This document shows positions 8,093 to 16,248 of a stretch of DNA of 64,000 nucleotides, piece after piece. The DNA lies in contig UQMB01000001.1 of NCBI GenBank assembly GCA_900541925.1, positions 1 to 64,000 of the forward strand. Reading direction: 5' to 3'. The notes below the pieces were generated by a model. That model was not told the origin of the DNA. It ran no database searches and saw only the letters and a program-made list of their open reading frames with translations. Source of the stretch: an uncultured Bacteroidales bacterium (GTDB taxonomy: Bacteria > Bacteroidota > Bacteroidia > Bacteroidales > UBA932). The position numbers were made by a program, and so were the translations under genes. How positions within the stretch are numbered: the stretch's first letter is position 1; every line of letters begins with the position of its first letter.

Positions 8093-10027
8093 ATGAAAAA
8101 GCCGCCACTGATAATAACATTGCTTTTGCTCGCTGTGTCATGCGCCCGTTATCCGTCCGCTGTTGAACGCACCTTGCGCTTCGCAGGTGAGAACCGTGTT
8201 GAGCTGGAACGCGTTATGGAGCGTTACCGGGAGTCCGGAGAGGAGGAGAAGTATCGTGCCGCATGCTTCCTTATCGGCAACATGGGCCGGCATGGAAGTA
8301 AGGACGGCCCGGCGCTGCGCAAGTACTACAGCGAGCTGTCGGCGTTCTATGATCGCCCGGATGTGGATGTCAGGTCTTTATATGCATTTGAAGACTCTCT
8401 TTTCAAGACTCTGGATTTCTCGAATCTTGACATGTACTACGACGCGCAGAATATCAGTGCTTCGTATTTGGAGAAGCGTATAGAAGATGCGTTTTCCGTC
8501 CGCGGTTCCAAGTGGGCGGAAGGCCTGAGTTTCGGTGAGTTCTGCGAATATGTGCTCCCTTACCGTGTCGGAGATGAACTGCTCGAGGACTGGACAGACG
8601 ACTACAGGAACACATTCGGCCCCGCCCTGGATTCCCTTGCAGCGGACGGGTTCTCTACATTGGAAAATTTCTGTATCGCGGTTAACGGATTGTTTCCCCA
8701 GCCTCATCGCAGTTATACAGGGTATCCTTCCGGAAAGCCGTCACCAGCGCCGTCATCTCTGAAGCGGATAGCCGGCGGAACATGTGAAGACTATCTCGGG
8801 CTTTTTACATATCTCGGAAGGAGTTATGGAGTTCCGGTCGCGACGGATTACACTCCGCAGTGGGCGAATCATTCTAAAAACCACTCATGGTGTGGCGTTA
8901 TACGTGGGGACAGTACATATCATTATACTGTAGGAGGATGGCTTTCTCCAGTCAAGGAACGCAAGTTTACTTATAAACTCTCGAAAGTATACAGGCGAAT
9001 GTCTTCAATACAGCCTGAGTCGCTGGCTGCACAACTCAGACTTTCTGAATTGCCTCCTGCCCTACGGAGCCCACGGATAAAAGATGTGAGCGCAGAGTAC
9101 ATGCCTGTGACGGCCGTGTCTATTTCCGGCCTTTTCCGTGCAGGCCGTTCGAAGCATGTGTTCCTATGCTGCTTCGACGACAAGGACTGGGTGGCTGTGT
9201 CAGGAGAGAAGCGGCGCGGTTCTGATGTGACGGTCCCCGACATGGGCTATCCGGCGGTGTATCTTCCTGCGTACTATGCGGAAGGTACTCTGGTCCCGGC
9301 CCAATATCCGGTGCTGGTGGACAGTTCTGCTGTGCCGCATACTCTTGGACCGGACACGGACAGGCTGCGGACGGTTCACCTGAAGCGCAAATTCATGGAT
9401 TTGCGTGCCCGGCAGTTCGCCGACATGATGAAGGGCGGCCGCTTCGAGCTGGCCGACAACGCTGGTTTCAAGAACGCAAAGGTGATGGAACTTCCGGACA
9501 GCGTAGGGTATAATTTCCAGACGCTTGAGGTTGGGGGAGGCCGCTACAGGTATGTCCGTTATGTGCCGAAGCCTGGCACGACTGGGGATATCTCCGAGAT
9601 TGAGGTATACGGCTCGGATGCGCCATATTCAAAACTGGAGGGGAAAACCATCGGCAACTATCGCTGCGCGGACACGCAGCATCCGATGTCCAATGCTGCG
9701 GACGGTGATGCTCTGACCTATGCCACCTGCATGAAGGCTCAGACGGACGCATGGACCGGCATCGACCTTGGAAAGCCGGTGGCCATTGACAAGGTCTGTT
9801 TTCTTCCCCGTTCGGACGACAACTTCATCCGTGGCGGCGAGGAATATGAACTCTGCTACTGGGACGGCCGCTGGGTGTCACTGGGCCGTCAGACCGGAGA
9901 CAGGTGGAGCCAGGAACTGATATTCGAGAATGTGCCGGACAATGCCCTTCTGCTCCTGCATGACCTCACGCGCGGCAAGGAGGAGCGCATATTCACATAC
10001 GAAGGAGGCCGGCAAATCTGGTGGTGA
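8093..10027 (+). CDS. Transglutaminase-like lipoprotein with C-terminal discoidin-like domain
   Basis: A 644-aa lipoprotein: signal with lipobox LAVSC (Cys17), a helical region (about 25-200), a transglutaminase/protease-like core with GGTCEDY (Cys231) and NHSW (His264) as likely catalytic residues, a strand-rich middle, and an F5/8-type-C (discoidin)-like end (about 500-644) with DGDALTYATC and WTGIDLGKP. Transglutaminase-like folds of this kind may be peptidases, deamidases or cross-linkers. The real start is ATG 8093, not the upstream ATG 7943, which lies in a propeller relic. It is followed after 65 bases by a peptide/propeller pair. Remnants at 546-622 and near 5150 suggest that the gene once headed other modules too. 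The Asp of the catalytic triad is not certain. Confidence 0.8.
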   Translation: MKKPPLIITLLLLAVSCARYPSAVERTLRFAGENRVELERVMERYRESGEEEKYRAACFLIGNMGRHGSKDGPALRKYYSELSAFYDRPDVDVRSLYAFEDSLFKTLDFSNLDMYYDAQNISASYLEKRIEDAFSVRGSKWAEGLSFGEFCEYVLPYRVGDELLEDWTDDYRNTFGPALDSLAADGFSTLENFCIAVNGLFPQPHRSYTGYPSGKPSPAPSSLKRIAGGTCEDYLGLFTYLGRSYGVPVATDYTPQWANHSKNHSWCGVIRGDSTYHYTVGGWLSPVKERKFTYKLSKVYRRMSSIQPESLAAQLRLSELPPALRSPRIKDVSAEYMPVTAVSISGLFRAGRSKHVFLCCFDDKDWVAVSGEKRRGSDVTVPDMGYPAVYLPAYYAEGTLVPAQYPVLVDSSAVPHTLGPDTDRLRTVHLKRKFMDLRARQFADMMKGGRFELADNAGFKNAKVMELPDSVGYNFQTLEVGGGRYRYVRYVPKPGTTGDISEIEVYGSDAPYSKLEGKTIGNYRCADTQHPMSNAADGDALTYATCMKAQTDAWTGIDLGKPVAIDKVCFLPRSDDNFIRGGEEYELCYWDGRWVSLGRQTGDRWSQELIFENVPDNALLLLHDLTRGKEERIFTYEGGRQIWW

Positions 10028-10033
10028 GACGTA

Positions 10034-10092
10034 AAATGAAGTCCTCCTGGTGTTCCGGAGGGCAATGTTTATAAACTTTAAATCAAATGCTT
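10034..10092 (+). repeat. Conserved NVEALA-type 5' leader, copy 3
   Basis: Copy of the leader (ctggtgttccggagggcaat, then gtttataaactttaaatc and aaatgctt), starting six bases after the stop of the transglutaminase-like gene. No separate promoter is obvious here, so the peptide is probably cotranscribed. Confidence 0.75.
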
Positions 10093-10356
10093 ATGAAAAA
10101 AGCAATTATCGCGGCATCTGCCGTAATCATTCTGGCCGCAGGAGCGGCTACCTGCTGGACGGTGTTCGGGGGAAACGAAGACGAGTTCTTCAACGAGAAT
10201 CTGGAGGCGCTGCTCAATTCTGAATCGGAGCACCGTGGACATTGTGAGGAATTGGAGAACGATTGCGTTACGGAATGCCCTATTTGTGGCGAACTTGTTG
10301 ATGCAGGTGTCGGACATAAAGGGCCGGCGTATGGGATTTATCATGTATGCGACTGA
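10093..10356 (+). CDS. NVEALA-like secreted peptide precursor (five-Cys tail)
   Basis: An 87-aa precursor with the invariant front (here AATCWTVFGG, with a Cys after the hydrophobic part) through NENLEAL. The tail is unique and holds five Cys, four in two closely spaced groups (GHC, NDC, TECPIC) and one at the end (HVCD). CPIC and flanking Cys/His residues could bind a metal or form disulfides; neither can be decided from sequence. Start chosen at MKK as in the other copies. The stop TGA at 10354-10356 overlaps the next ATG (TGATG). Confidence 0.83.
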   Translation: MKKAIIAASAVIILAAGAATCWTVFGGNEDEFFNENLEALLNSESEHRGHCEELENDCVTECPICGELVDAGVGHKGPAYGIYHVCD

Positions 10357-11423
10357 TGGCTAGGAGTTCAGCAGCGTTACTGCTTCTTTTTGTTTTGATG
10401 TGGCTGGCGTCTTGCTCAGGCGGCGATTTGTATTCCGCTCCGGAATTCAAGCATGAATACGATCTCAGTTTCGAGTTGATTGGGAACGAATTGATGTATT
10501 ACCCGTATCAGATTGCGGTTAACGGAAACTGGCTGCTTGTCTTTGGGAGGACTGCCGATGACAACACTGTTACTGTTTATGATAAGGGTACGGGCGAGGA
10601 ACAGAAGTCCGGCATTAAGTACGGGCGCGGCCCGCTTGAATCCATAAGTGGATTTCGCCGTGTCAGCGTTGTGGAAGACACCGTTCACTATCATGAATTG
10701 TCTGGCAATGGCGGTCTGAGTTTTTCTGTGGCTGATTTTATGACACGAGGAGAATCGGCTTGCCGTCAGGACAGTCTTGCCTGTCCGCAATGGTGCAGTT
10801 ATTATTCTGAATTGCCAGGAGGCAAGACTCTGTTTCTTGTGAATTACTCTTATCTGTTGCCGGACGCCCCGGCCGTGAGGCGTCTGTCCATATGTGATTT
10901 ATCTGGTCGGGAAGTGCATTATGACGGGTCTCCCGTTGCTGAGAGGGAGAAGTCTTTTTGCCTCTATCAACAGCCGAAGGTGGCATTCTCTCCGGATGGT
11001 TCCAAGGTAGCCGTTTCGACGGCGAGCGGAGCCCTGCTGGAGTTGTTCGACATATCATCCGGCATTAGACTTATCTCCGAATGCAGATTCCTGGAACCTA
11101 AAATCACATGTAAGAACGGCGGCTATGTGTATCAGGATGACTATGTTTTCGGATTTGACAGGATGTGTGCATCGGATAATCGGATATATGCTGTTTATGA
11201 CGGCCAATCGACCAGCGCAGAGCAGAAGAGGGCCTCTGTAGACGCCCGTCCGCTACTGTTCAAGAATATCGCCGTGTTCGACTGGCGCGGCAACCCGATA
11301 TCCATATATCGCTCGAATTATAGAATAGACAGTATTTGTCCTGATCCGGATGTGCCGGACATTATCTATGCTATTTTGAGTGATGCCGATGGCCGGAAGT
11401 ATATTGGGCGGACGACTCTATGA
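10356..11423 (+). CDS. 6-bladed beta-propeller lipoprotein (SGGDLYSAP subtype)
   Basis: A 355-aa lipoprotein: signal and lipobox LASC, then SGGDLYSAPEFKHEYDLSFE, propeller repeats and the landmark KYGRGPLE near residue 90. It is the intact paralog of the interrupted gene at 4014 and was used to see that the stop there is a single change. ATG 10356 overlaps the peptide stop by one base; ATG 10347 would add three residues. Partner of the five-Cys peptide. Confidence 0.85.
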   Translation: MARSSAALLLLFVLMWLASCSGGDLYSAPEFKHEYDLSFELIGNELMYYPYQIAVNGNWLLVFGRTADDNTVTVYDKGTGEEQKSGIKYGRGPLESISGFRRVSVVEDTVHYHELSGNGGLSFSVADFMTRGESACRQDSLACPQWCSYYSELPGGKTLFLVNYSYLLPDAPAVRRLSICDLSGREVHYDGSPVAEREKSFCLYQQPKVAFSPDGSKVAVSTASGALLELFDISSGIRLISECRFLEPKITCKNGGYVYQDDYVFGFDRMCASDNRIYAVYDGQSTSAEQKRASVDARPLLFKNIAVFDWRGNPISIYRSNYRIDSICPDPDVPDIIYAILSDADGRKYIGRTTL

Positions 11424-11483
11424 TGCAACCTGTCGTGCTCATCTTGGCCGCCATCGCATTTGGCTGTAAATTAGAATTGACGA

Positions 11484-11549
11484 TCTTGTGGAAATAAGGG
11501 CCGGCGTGGTTCTGGAGGGCAGTGCTTATATGTTTTAAATCAAACGCTT
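11484..11549 (+). repeat. Conserved NVEALA-type 5' leader, copy 4
   Basis: A more diverged copy (gtggttctggagggcagtg, then cttatatgttttaaatcaaa and cgctt). The region 11424-11483 before it holds no recognisable promoter with a good -7 box. Confidence 0.7.
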
Positions 11550-11768
11550 ATGAAAAAAGCAATTATCGCGGCGTTTGCCGTAATCATTCTGGCCGCAGGA
11601 GCGGCTACCTGCTGGACGGTGTTCGGGGGAAACGAAGACGAGTTCTTCAACGAAAATCTGGAGGCTCTGATGGACAGTGAGATCATCGTCGGGGATCTGT
11701 GCATGGTTTGTAAAGATTCTGCCTGCACGACACTTGGAGAGGTCTTGTTTGAGCATATCCGGCCGTGA
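11550..11768 (+). CDS. NVEALA-like secreted peptide precursor (EIIVGDLCMV tail type)
   Basis: A 72-aa precursor, same layout as 5249 and 17318: basic/hydrophobic start, AATCWTVFGGNEDEFFNENL, then a tail of the shared type with DLCMVCKDSACTTLGEV (C-x2-C-x3-C) and a variable end. Differences from the sister peptides are concentrated in the last half. The stop overlaps the next ATG (ATGA at 11765-11768). Confidence 0.85.
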   Translation: MKKAIIAAFAVIILAAGAATCWTVFGGNEDEFFNENLEALMDSEIIVGDLCMVCKDSACTTLGEVLFEHIRP

Positions 11769-12802
11769 TGAAACCAGTGGCGTTTTTTACTGCTGCCGCC
11801 ATATTGTTGGCGGCAGCGGTTTCCTGCACATCGAGATATGCGGATGATCCGTATCTGCGAGATTTGAAGATAGGAGAGCAGACGCTTTCGCCGTCGGATT
11901 CATCGGATCTGGACATGTACGCATATTGGCAGCCGAGGAATGTCGTGGACACTCACGGAGGCTGGTTTGTGATTTCATCTGTTGAAGGGGATTACCATCT
12001 GCTTTTTGTGAATCCTGAAAGCGGCGAGCATTTCTATGCGATTCGCCGTGGCAGAGGGCCGGGGGAGATAGTCTCCGGCGGTAGTCTGCACAAGTTCGGA
12101 GATGCAGTCCGGTATTACGATTTCACAAGAACAAAGTGTATTGAACTGGACATCGATAAGTCGATTGCCGCACGGGCGGCTGTGTGCGATACGGTAGGGG
12201 ATTTCAGTAAGGGTAACAGGCTTGTCTACCTGACATCCTGCGGTAAGGACAGGTTCGTGTCGGGAAGTCTCGCTGATGAGAACTGGTGGTATGCGCTTTA
12301 TGACAGGCAAGGTAAGTTCCTGTCAGGTGTTGAGGCCATTGCTGGACTGTCCAAGGACCGGGACAGGGCTTTGTCGGTTATGCTGAGTACGCATTATGCT
12401 TCTTCTCCGGGCGGGAAGCATCTGTGTTCTGCCAATGTGAATGTGCCTGTGGTTTCATTTGCTTCAGTAACAGGAGATGAATTACAAGAGAGAAAGAGGA
12501 TACAGGCTTCGTTTGATGGCGAGAAGAAGAAGCGTTTAGAGACTATAAAAAGTTATTTCTATGGCGGATGCGCCGATGAAGAGTACGTCTATATTTTGTA
12601 CTCCGGACGCAGGATAGCAGACCGCGAAGTGCCGTCCAATGAGTGCAGTCATATCCTTGTCTATGACTGGCAGGGAAATATCAAGCACCATTATTTTCTG
12701 TCCCGCCCTGTCTGCTCAATCAGTCTTACTGATGACGGCTTCTATGCCGCCTCTGCCTGGCCTTCTGGGAAGTTGTTACGCTTTGTGACCGCTGACATGT
12801 AG
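11765..12802 (+). CDS. 6-bladed beta-propeller lipoprotein (SRYADDPYLR subtype)
   Basis: A 345-aa propeller lipoprotein with lipobox AAVSC, TSRYADDPYLRDLKIGEQTL and the landmark RRGRGPGE. It is closest to the genes at 5464 and 17533. Identical blocks alternate with diverged ones (for example the stretch after SGDEL), consistent with gene conversion among the three. Coupled to the peptide at 11550 by a four-base overlap. Confidence 0.88.
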   Translation: MMKPVAFFTAAAILLAAAVSCTSRYADDPYLRDLKIGEQTLSPSDSSDLDMYAYWQPRNVVDTHGGWFVISSVEGDYHLLFVNPESGEHFYAIRRGRGPGEIVSGGSLHKFGDAVRYYDFTRTKCIELDIDKSIAARAAVCDTVGDFSKGNRLVYLTSCGKDRFVSGSLADENWWYALYDRQGKFLSGVEAIAGLSKDRDRALSVMLSTHYASSPGGKHLCSANVNVPVVSFASVTGDELQERKRIQASFDGEKKKRLETIKSYFYGGCADEEYVYILYSGRRIADREVPSNECSHILVYDWQGNIKHHYFLSRPVCSISLTDDGFYAASAWPSGKLLRFVTADM

Positions 12803-12810
12803 ACGCGAAT

Positions 12811-12912
12811 TACGATGTTAAATCAAGTGCTTGTGAGAGTGATCCGAATGGGATTTGTGTGTATCATATGCCTGGAAAATGGGTAAGTGTGGAAATGCAT
12901 AGGAACAAATGA
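12811..12912 (+). pseudogene. Decayed NVEALA-type peptide gene (tail only)
   Basis: The end of the usual leader is recognisable (gatgttaaatcaagtgctt; the ATG has become GTG), but the signal and pro-region are missing. From 12832 an open frame reads CESDPNGICVYHMPGKWVSV and EMHRNK, and its TGA overlaps the next ATG at 12909 exactly as in intact pairs. It looks like a peptide gene with an internal deletion. The WVSVExH part is shared with the relic at 2800-2938, in front of the paralogous propeller. Confidence 0.6.
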
Positions 12913-13991
12913 GGCTTCTTTCTATTCTTCTATCTTTTTCGCTTCTTCTTCCGTTGACATTTTCCTGTCAACGGAAGAATCAAGTGACGAATGAGCGGAA
13001 ACCAGTTACAGAGGAACTGTCGGGTGAAGTCCTGCATTTTGATGATGTTCAAGTTCCATCTCCGGTTTTGTTGTCGTCGTGTGGCGAGCTGTTGCTTGTA
13101 AAGACGACAGACAACAATGCGAAGATTGCGTTGTGCCGGGTTGATGGTGACAGTGTCGAGGTGCAGGACCGTGGTGTCAAGAAAGGCCGTGGCCCGTATG
13201 AGTTCATCTATGCCAACTACTGTGTGGGCGGTGACAGCCTGTTCGTGATGGATTCAAACCCGATGGGCTTCACGGCATTATACGGGATACCGCTGAAAAA
13301 GGCCGGGGCGTTGTCTGATTATACTGGTTGGAGGCGTTATATCGAATCTGACTTCCCGCAGATGCGTACTGTCGGTTATTTTATCCGCAACTCCCCTGGC
13401 TGCTTTGTGGCCTGTGCGGGAGAACCTGGGGGCGAGCAGATTTTTTCTTTGCTTGATTTCAACAATTCTGTGGTGGCGCCGTTGGCCTTTTGGCCGGATG
13501 ATGGCAATGAATGCGAGACGGAGGTGAAGCAGATGGTGTATATGAATTCATCTATAGGGCCAGGCCCTGATGGACTTTTTGCTTATGCGGCAGATAGGGG
13601 TCGATATCTGGCTATAATGGGGATTGATGGGAACGGAATCGCCGTGAAGAATCTGATATATGATGTCTTGCCAAAATTCACTTCGCAGAATCATAATGTG
13701 CGTTATGATAAAGCTCAACATGCCGGGATTATAGTCAAGTGCACGGATGAGCGGATATATGCCAAACTGTACCGAGATGATTTTAGTGAGTCTGAAGACT
13801 ATAAGGGATACCCTTCATATTGTTTCGATGAGATCGAGATTTACGATTGGGATGGCCGCTTCATAAAGTGCATCCGCACGGACAGGCCATACAGCACATT
13901 CTGCCCGTCGTCTGACGACAGGTATCTCTATACCACGAGCATCGACCTTGAAACTGGAGGGGACATGCTCTTGAGATATGAATTGAAGTGA
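12909..13991 (+). CDS. 6-bladed beta-propeller lipoprotein (NERKPVTEEL subtype)
   Basis: A 360-aa lipoprotein with signal and lipobox LTFSC, NERKPVTEELSGEVLHFDD and the landmark KKGRGPYEF. It is the paralog of 2938: the N-terminal third and the last 60 residues are close to identical, while the middle blades differ. It still has the start/stop overlap with the decayed peptide at 12811-12912, so it has probably lost its peptide partner. Confidence 0.85.
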   Translation: MRLLSILLSFSLLLPLTFSCQRKNQVTNERKPVTEELSGEVLHFDDVQVPSPVLLSSCGELLLVKTTDNNAKIALCRVDGDSVEVQDRGVKKGRGPYEFIYANYCVGGDSLFVMDSNPMGFTALYGIPLKKAGALSDYTGWRRYIESDFPQMRTVGYFIRNSPGCFVACAGEPGGEQIFSLLDFNNSVVAPLAFWPDDGNECETEVKQMVYMNSSIGPGPDGLFAYAADRGRYLAIMGIDGNGIAVKNLIYDVLPKFTSQNHNVRYDKAQHAGIIVKCTDERIYAKLYRDDFSESEDYKGYPSYCFDEIEIYDWDGRFIKCIRTDRPYSTFCPSSDDRYLYTTSIDLETGGDMLLRYELK

Positions 13992-14034
13992 GTCGGCTGA
14001 GAGTTTCAGGCCGAAATAGCATTGACATGAAAGT

Positions 14035-15075
14035 ATGGTTCGATTGAAATTTATATTATTATGCTCAGCATTTGCTCTGCTGCTGTCTTGCTCGGGCGGC
14101 GGCAGGGCGGAGCTGTCCTATTCCGAAGACTCTTTCAAAGAGGGGCGTCTGGAGAAACTGCGGACTTATGATTGCGAGCCACTCGGAGTCCTGAATCCGG
14201 CTGTCGTGAAACATCATCCGTCAGGCGCGATCCTTTTGCTTGAACGAGGCGTCAAATCCCAATTGAAGGTGCTCGATCCCGTTGACGGATCGGTGGAAAG
14301 TTTGTTGCCGACCGGCCGTGGCCCGGGAGAGGCTGTGACTCCTTGGGATTTGTCTGTGGATGCGGCCGGGACTTTGTGGGTGTCAGATTTGGCGACACGG
14401 AAACTCATCTCTTTCGCCATTGGCAGTGATGGCTCTTTTCGCTTTGACGGGGAGCGGAAACTACAGAGCCAGTTCATGAGAGCGATACCATTCCGGGATG
14501 AAGAGACTCTGATTTTGGCGTCATCCTCTTCCGGCAACAGGATGTGTGTCCTGGATGCGGCCGGTGCCGCAGTGGATACGGTGGGCTCATTCCCGTATTC
14601 CGACTTGCTGGACAAATCCGTTTTGCGCAATTCTGTGTTCCAGTCTGATCTCGCGGTGGCGCATGACGGAGGGGTCATAGTGTGCTGCAAGAGTTTCAAT
14701 GTCATAGATGTCTACGCCCCTGACCTGTCGGAATGCCGCAGGCTTGTCGGTCCAGAACCGATTGATGTCGGTGTTGTGGCCCGCGAGACTCCGATGGGCA
14801 TGATGTATGCCCAGAAGCCGTTCGTCAAGGTTTTTGACGGGGTGGCGGCTGGAACCGGCGAATTCATGGTGGGTTATGTCGGGGCTTATACGGAAGGCTC
14901 TGTGGCAGCTTCCGAGGGAGCCGTTAAACTCCTGCTGTTCGATCGCAAGGGCCGTCCATCCAAAGTTTTTGAGACTCCAGGCCCTTTCAGGTCTTTCGAT
15001 GTGGACTGGCAGAATAGAAATGTATATATCCTTACCTCTGACGAAGCGGCACGGGTTGAGGTATATGGTTTTTAA
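14035..15075 (+). CDS. 6-bladed beta-propeller lipoprotein
   Basis: A 346-aa lipoprotein with a short signal and lipobox LLLSC, followed by SGGGRAELSYSEDSFKEG, propeller repeats and the landmark PTGRGPGEA near residue 95. The landmark and spacing fit the classic 6-bladed propeller group well. No peptide gene precedes it; the 43 bases after the previous gene hold nothing recognisable. No close paralog in the window. Confidence 0.83.
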   Translation: MVRLKFILLCSAFALLLSCSGGGRAELSYSEDSFKEGRLEKLRTYDCEPLGVLNPAVVKHHPSGAILLLERGVKSQLKVLDPVDGSVESLLPTGRGPGEAVTPWDLSVDAAGTLWVSDLATRKLISFAIGSDGSFRFDGERKLQSQFMRAIPFRDEETLILASSSSGNRMCVLDAAGAAVDTVGSFPYSDLLDKSVLRNSVFQSDLAVAHDGGVIVCCKSFNVIDVYAPDLSECRRLVGPEPIDVGVVARETPMGMMYAQKPFVKVFDGVAAGTGEFMVGYVGAYTEGSVAASEGAVKLLLFDRKGRPSKVFETPGPFRSFDVDWQNRNVYILTSDEAARVEVYGF

Positions 15076-15085
15076 TTGACAATGT

Positions 15086-15197
15086 GTCGCATCTTTCAGC
15101 TGGAGTGCAGAATCTGATGGCTGATGCTGGCAATGGATTGTTGCTTTGGAAATGTAGGTTGTCAGATCTGAATGGACGATAATAATATTGATAAAAA
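15086..15197 (+). pseudogene. Relic of the 3' end of a propeller gene of the 6829 type
   Basis: Nearly identical to 7795-7928, the last codons of the gene at 6829 and the bases behind it (ggttgtcagatctgaatgg, acgataata, gataaaaaat), with a 27-base internal deletion. The rest of the copy is gone. The ATG at 15198 begins exactly where similarity to the flank of 6829 ends, so the next gene is joined to the old spacer. Confidence 0.75.
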
Positions 15198-16247
15198 ATG
15201 AAAGCATTTAGAGAAGTTGTCTCTTTACTGTTGCCTCTGCTCCTCGCGTCCTGCGCGGGGAGCGGGTCAATGGTCTTCAGTAACGTGGAGAAGGCCGGGG
15301 CGTTCCCGGAACAGCATGATCTTAAACTTGACGAATCGGAGCTTGTGTCGATTGATGTGCCGGGCATGAGGAGTATGATAAGTGTTGATTCAGTCCTTAT
15401 GGCATTGTCTTCTAGGAATGATCCCGCTGTTGCGCTGTTTGATTATAGGACATTGGAGTCTCGAGGGAAGTACTTGCGTCACGGCAATGGTCCGGCTGAA
15501 TTGCTTCCGTTTACCGGGCCGTCCAGGTCAAACAGTCTGCTCCGCTATTCCGGGGATTCGCTGTATATGGATGTGCTCGGTGTGAATAAGGATGTCCTGC
15601 GGTGGAATGTTTCGGCCGCATTCTCGGACGGCCGCGAAGAAATTGAAGCCGTCCCGGGGTTCAAGGATCTGAAGAGTGTGCCGTTCAAATGGATGCTCAA
15701 TGATTCCACTGTGTTATGCAAGAAACTTGAAGACAACAGCCGCAGGCAAGTCCGGGAACTGTATGTTTCGGGAAAACTGCAGCCGATGCCAAATGCGGCG
15801 GAGCTTGATGCCGCCAGCATTGAGACACCGAATGACGGCTTTCTGTTCAATGTGCTGTCTACCATGCCTGCGTACAATCCGGAACGGGACATTATTGCGG
15901 AGGCGTCTCTTTTCCTGAATGTTGTCAACATATATTCTTTGCATTCTGATTTCCGTAAGTCGGTTGTTCTCGGAAAGTCAGTGCCGGTACGAAAGGTCGA
16001 GAAGGATTTCAAGGCGACAGGCAGAATGAGCCAGAGTATCTGGGCCTGCATCCCTTGTGGTGACTGCTTTGTCCTCCTTTATGGCGAGGAGGGGACGGAA
16101 GAACGTGAACTCCTGGTCTTCGACTGGGAGGGCAATCCGGTCTGCAAATACCTCCTGCATGAGGGGGTTGATGCCATAGACATCAATGGTGGCACATTGC
16201 TTACATTTGATTCGGAGACAGAGACCCTCAGGAGATACAAGCTTTGA
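15198..16247 (+). CDS. BF3164/TolB-like propeller lipoprotein
   Basis: A 349-aa lipoprotein: signal and lipobox LLASC, a diverged propeller with the landmark RHGNGPAE (about residue 95) and SYSLHS-like blades ending in VFDWEGNPVCKYLL, a motif also seen in the other copies. It fits the BF3164-type (TolB-like) group better than the GRGPGE group. One base separates it from the thioredoxin-like gene behind it, so the two probably form an operon. Confidence 0.8.
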   Translation: MKAFREVVSLLLPLLLASCAGSGSMVFSNVEKAGAFPEQHDLKLDESELVSIDVPGMRSMISVDSVLMALSSRNDPAVALFDYRTLESRGKYLRHGNGPAELLPFTGPSRSNSLLRYSGDSLYMDVLGVNKDVLRWNVSAAFSDGREEIEAVPGFKDLKSVPFKWMLNDSTVLCKKLEDNSRRQVRELYVSGKLQPMPNAAELDAASIETPNDGFLFNVLSTMPAYNPERDIIAEASLFLNVVNIYSLHSDFRKSVVLGKSVPVRKVEKDFKATGRMSQSIWACIPCGDCFVLLYGEEGTEERELLVFDWEGNPVCKYLLHEGVDAIDINGGTLLTFDSETETLRRYKL

Positions 16248-16248
16248 C

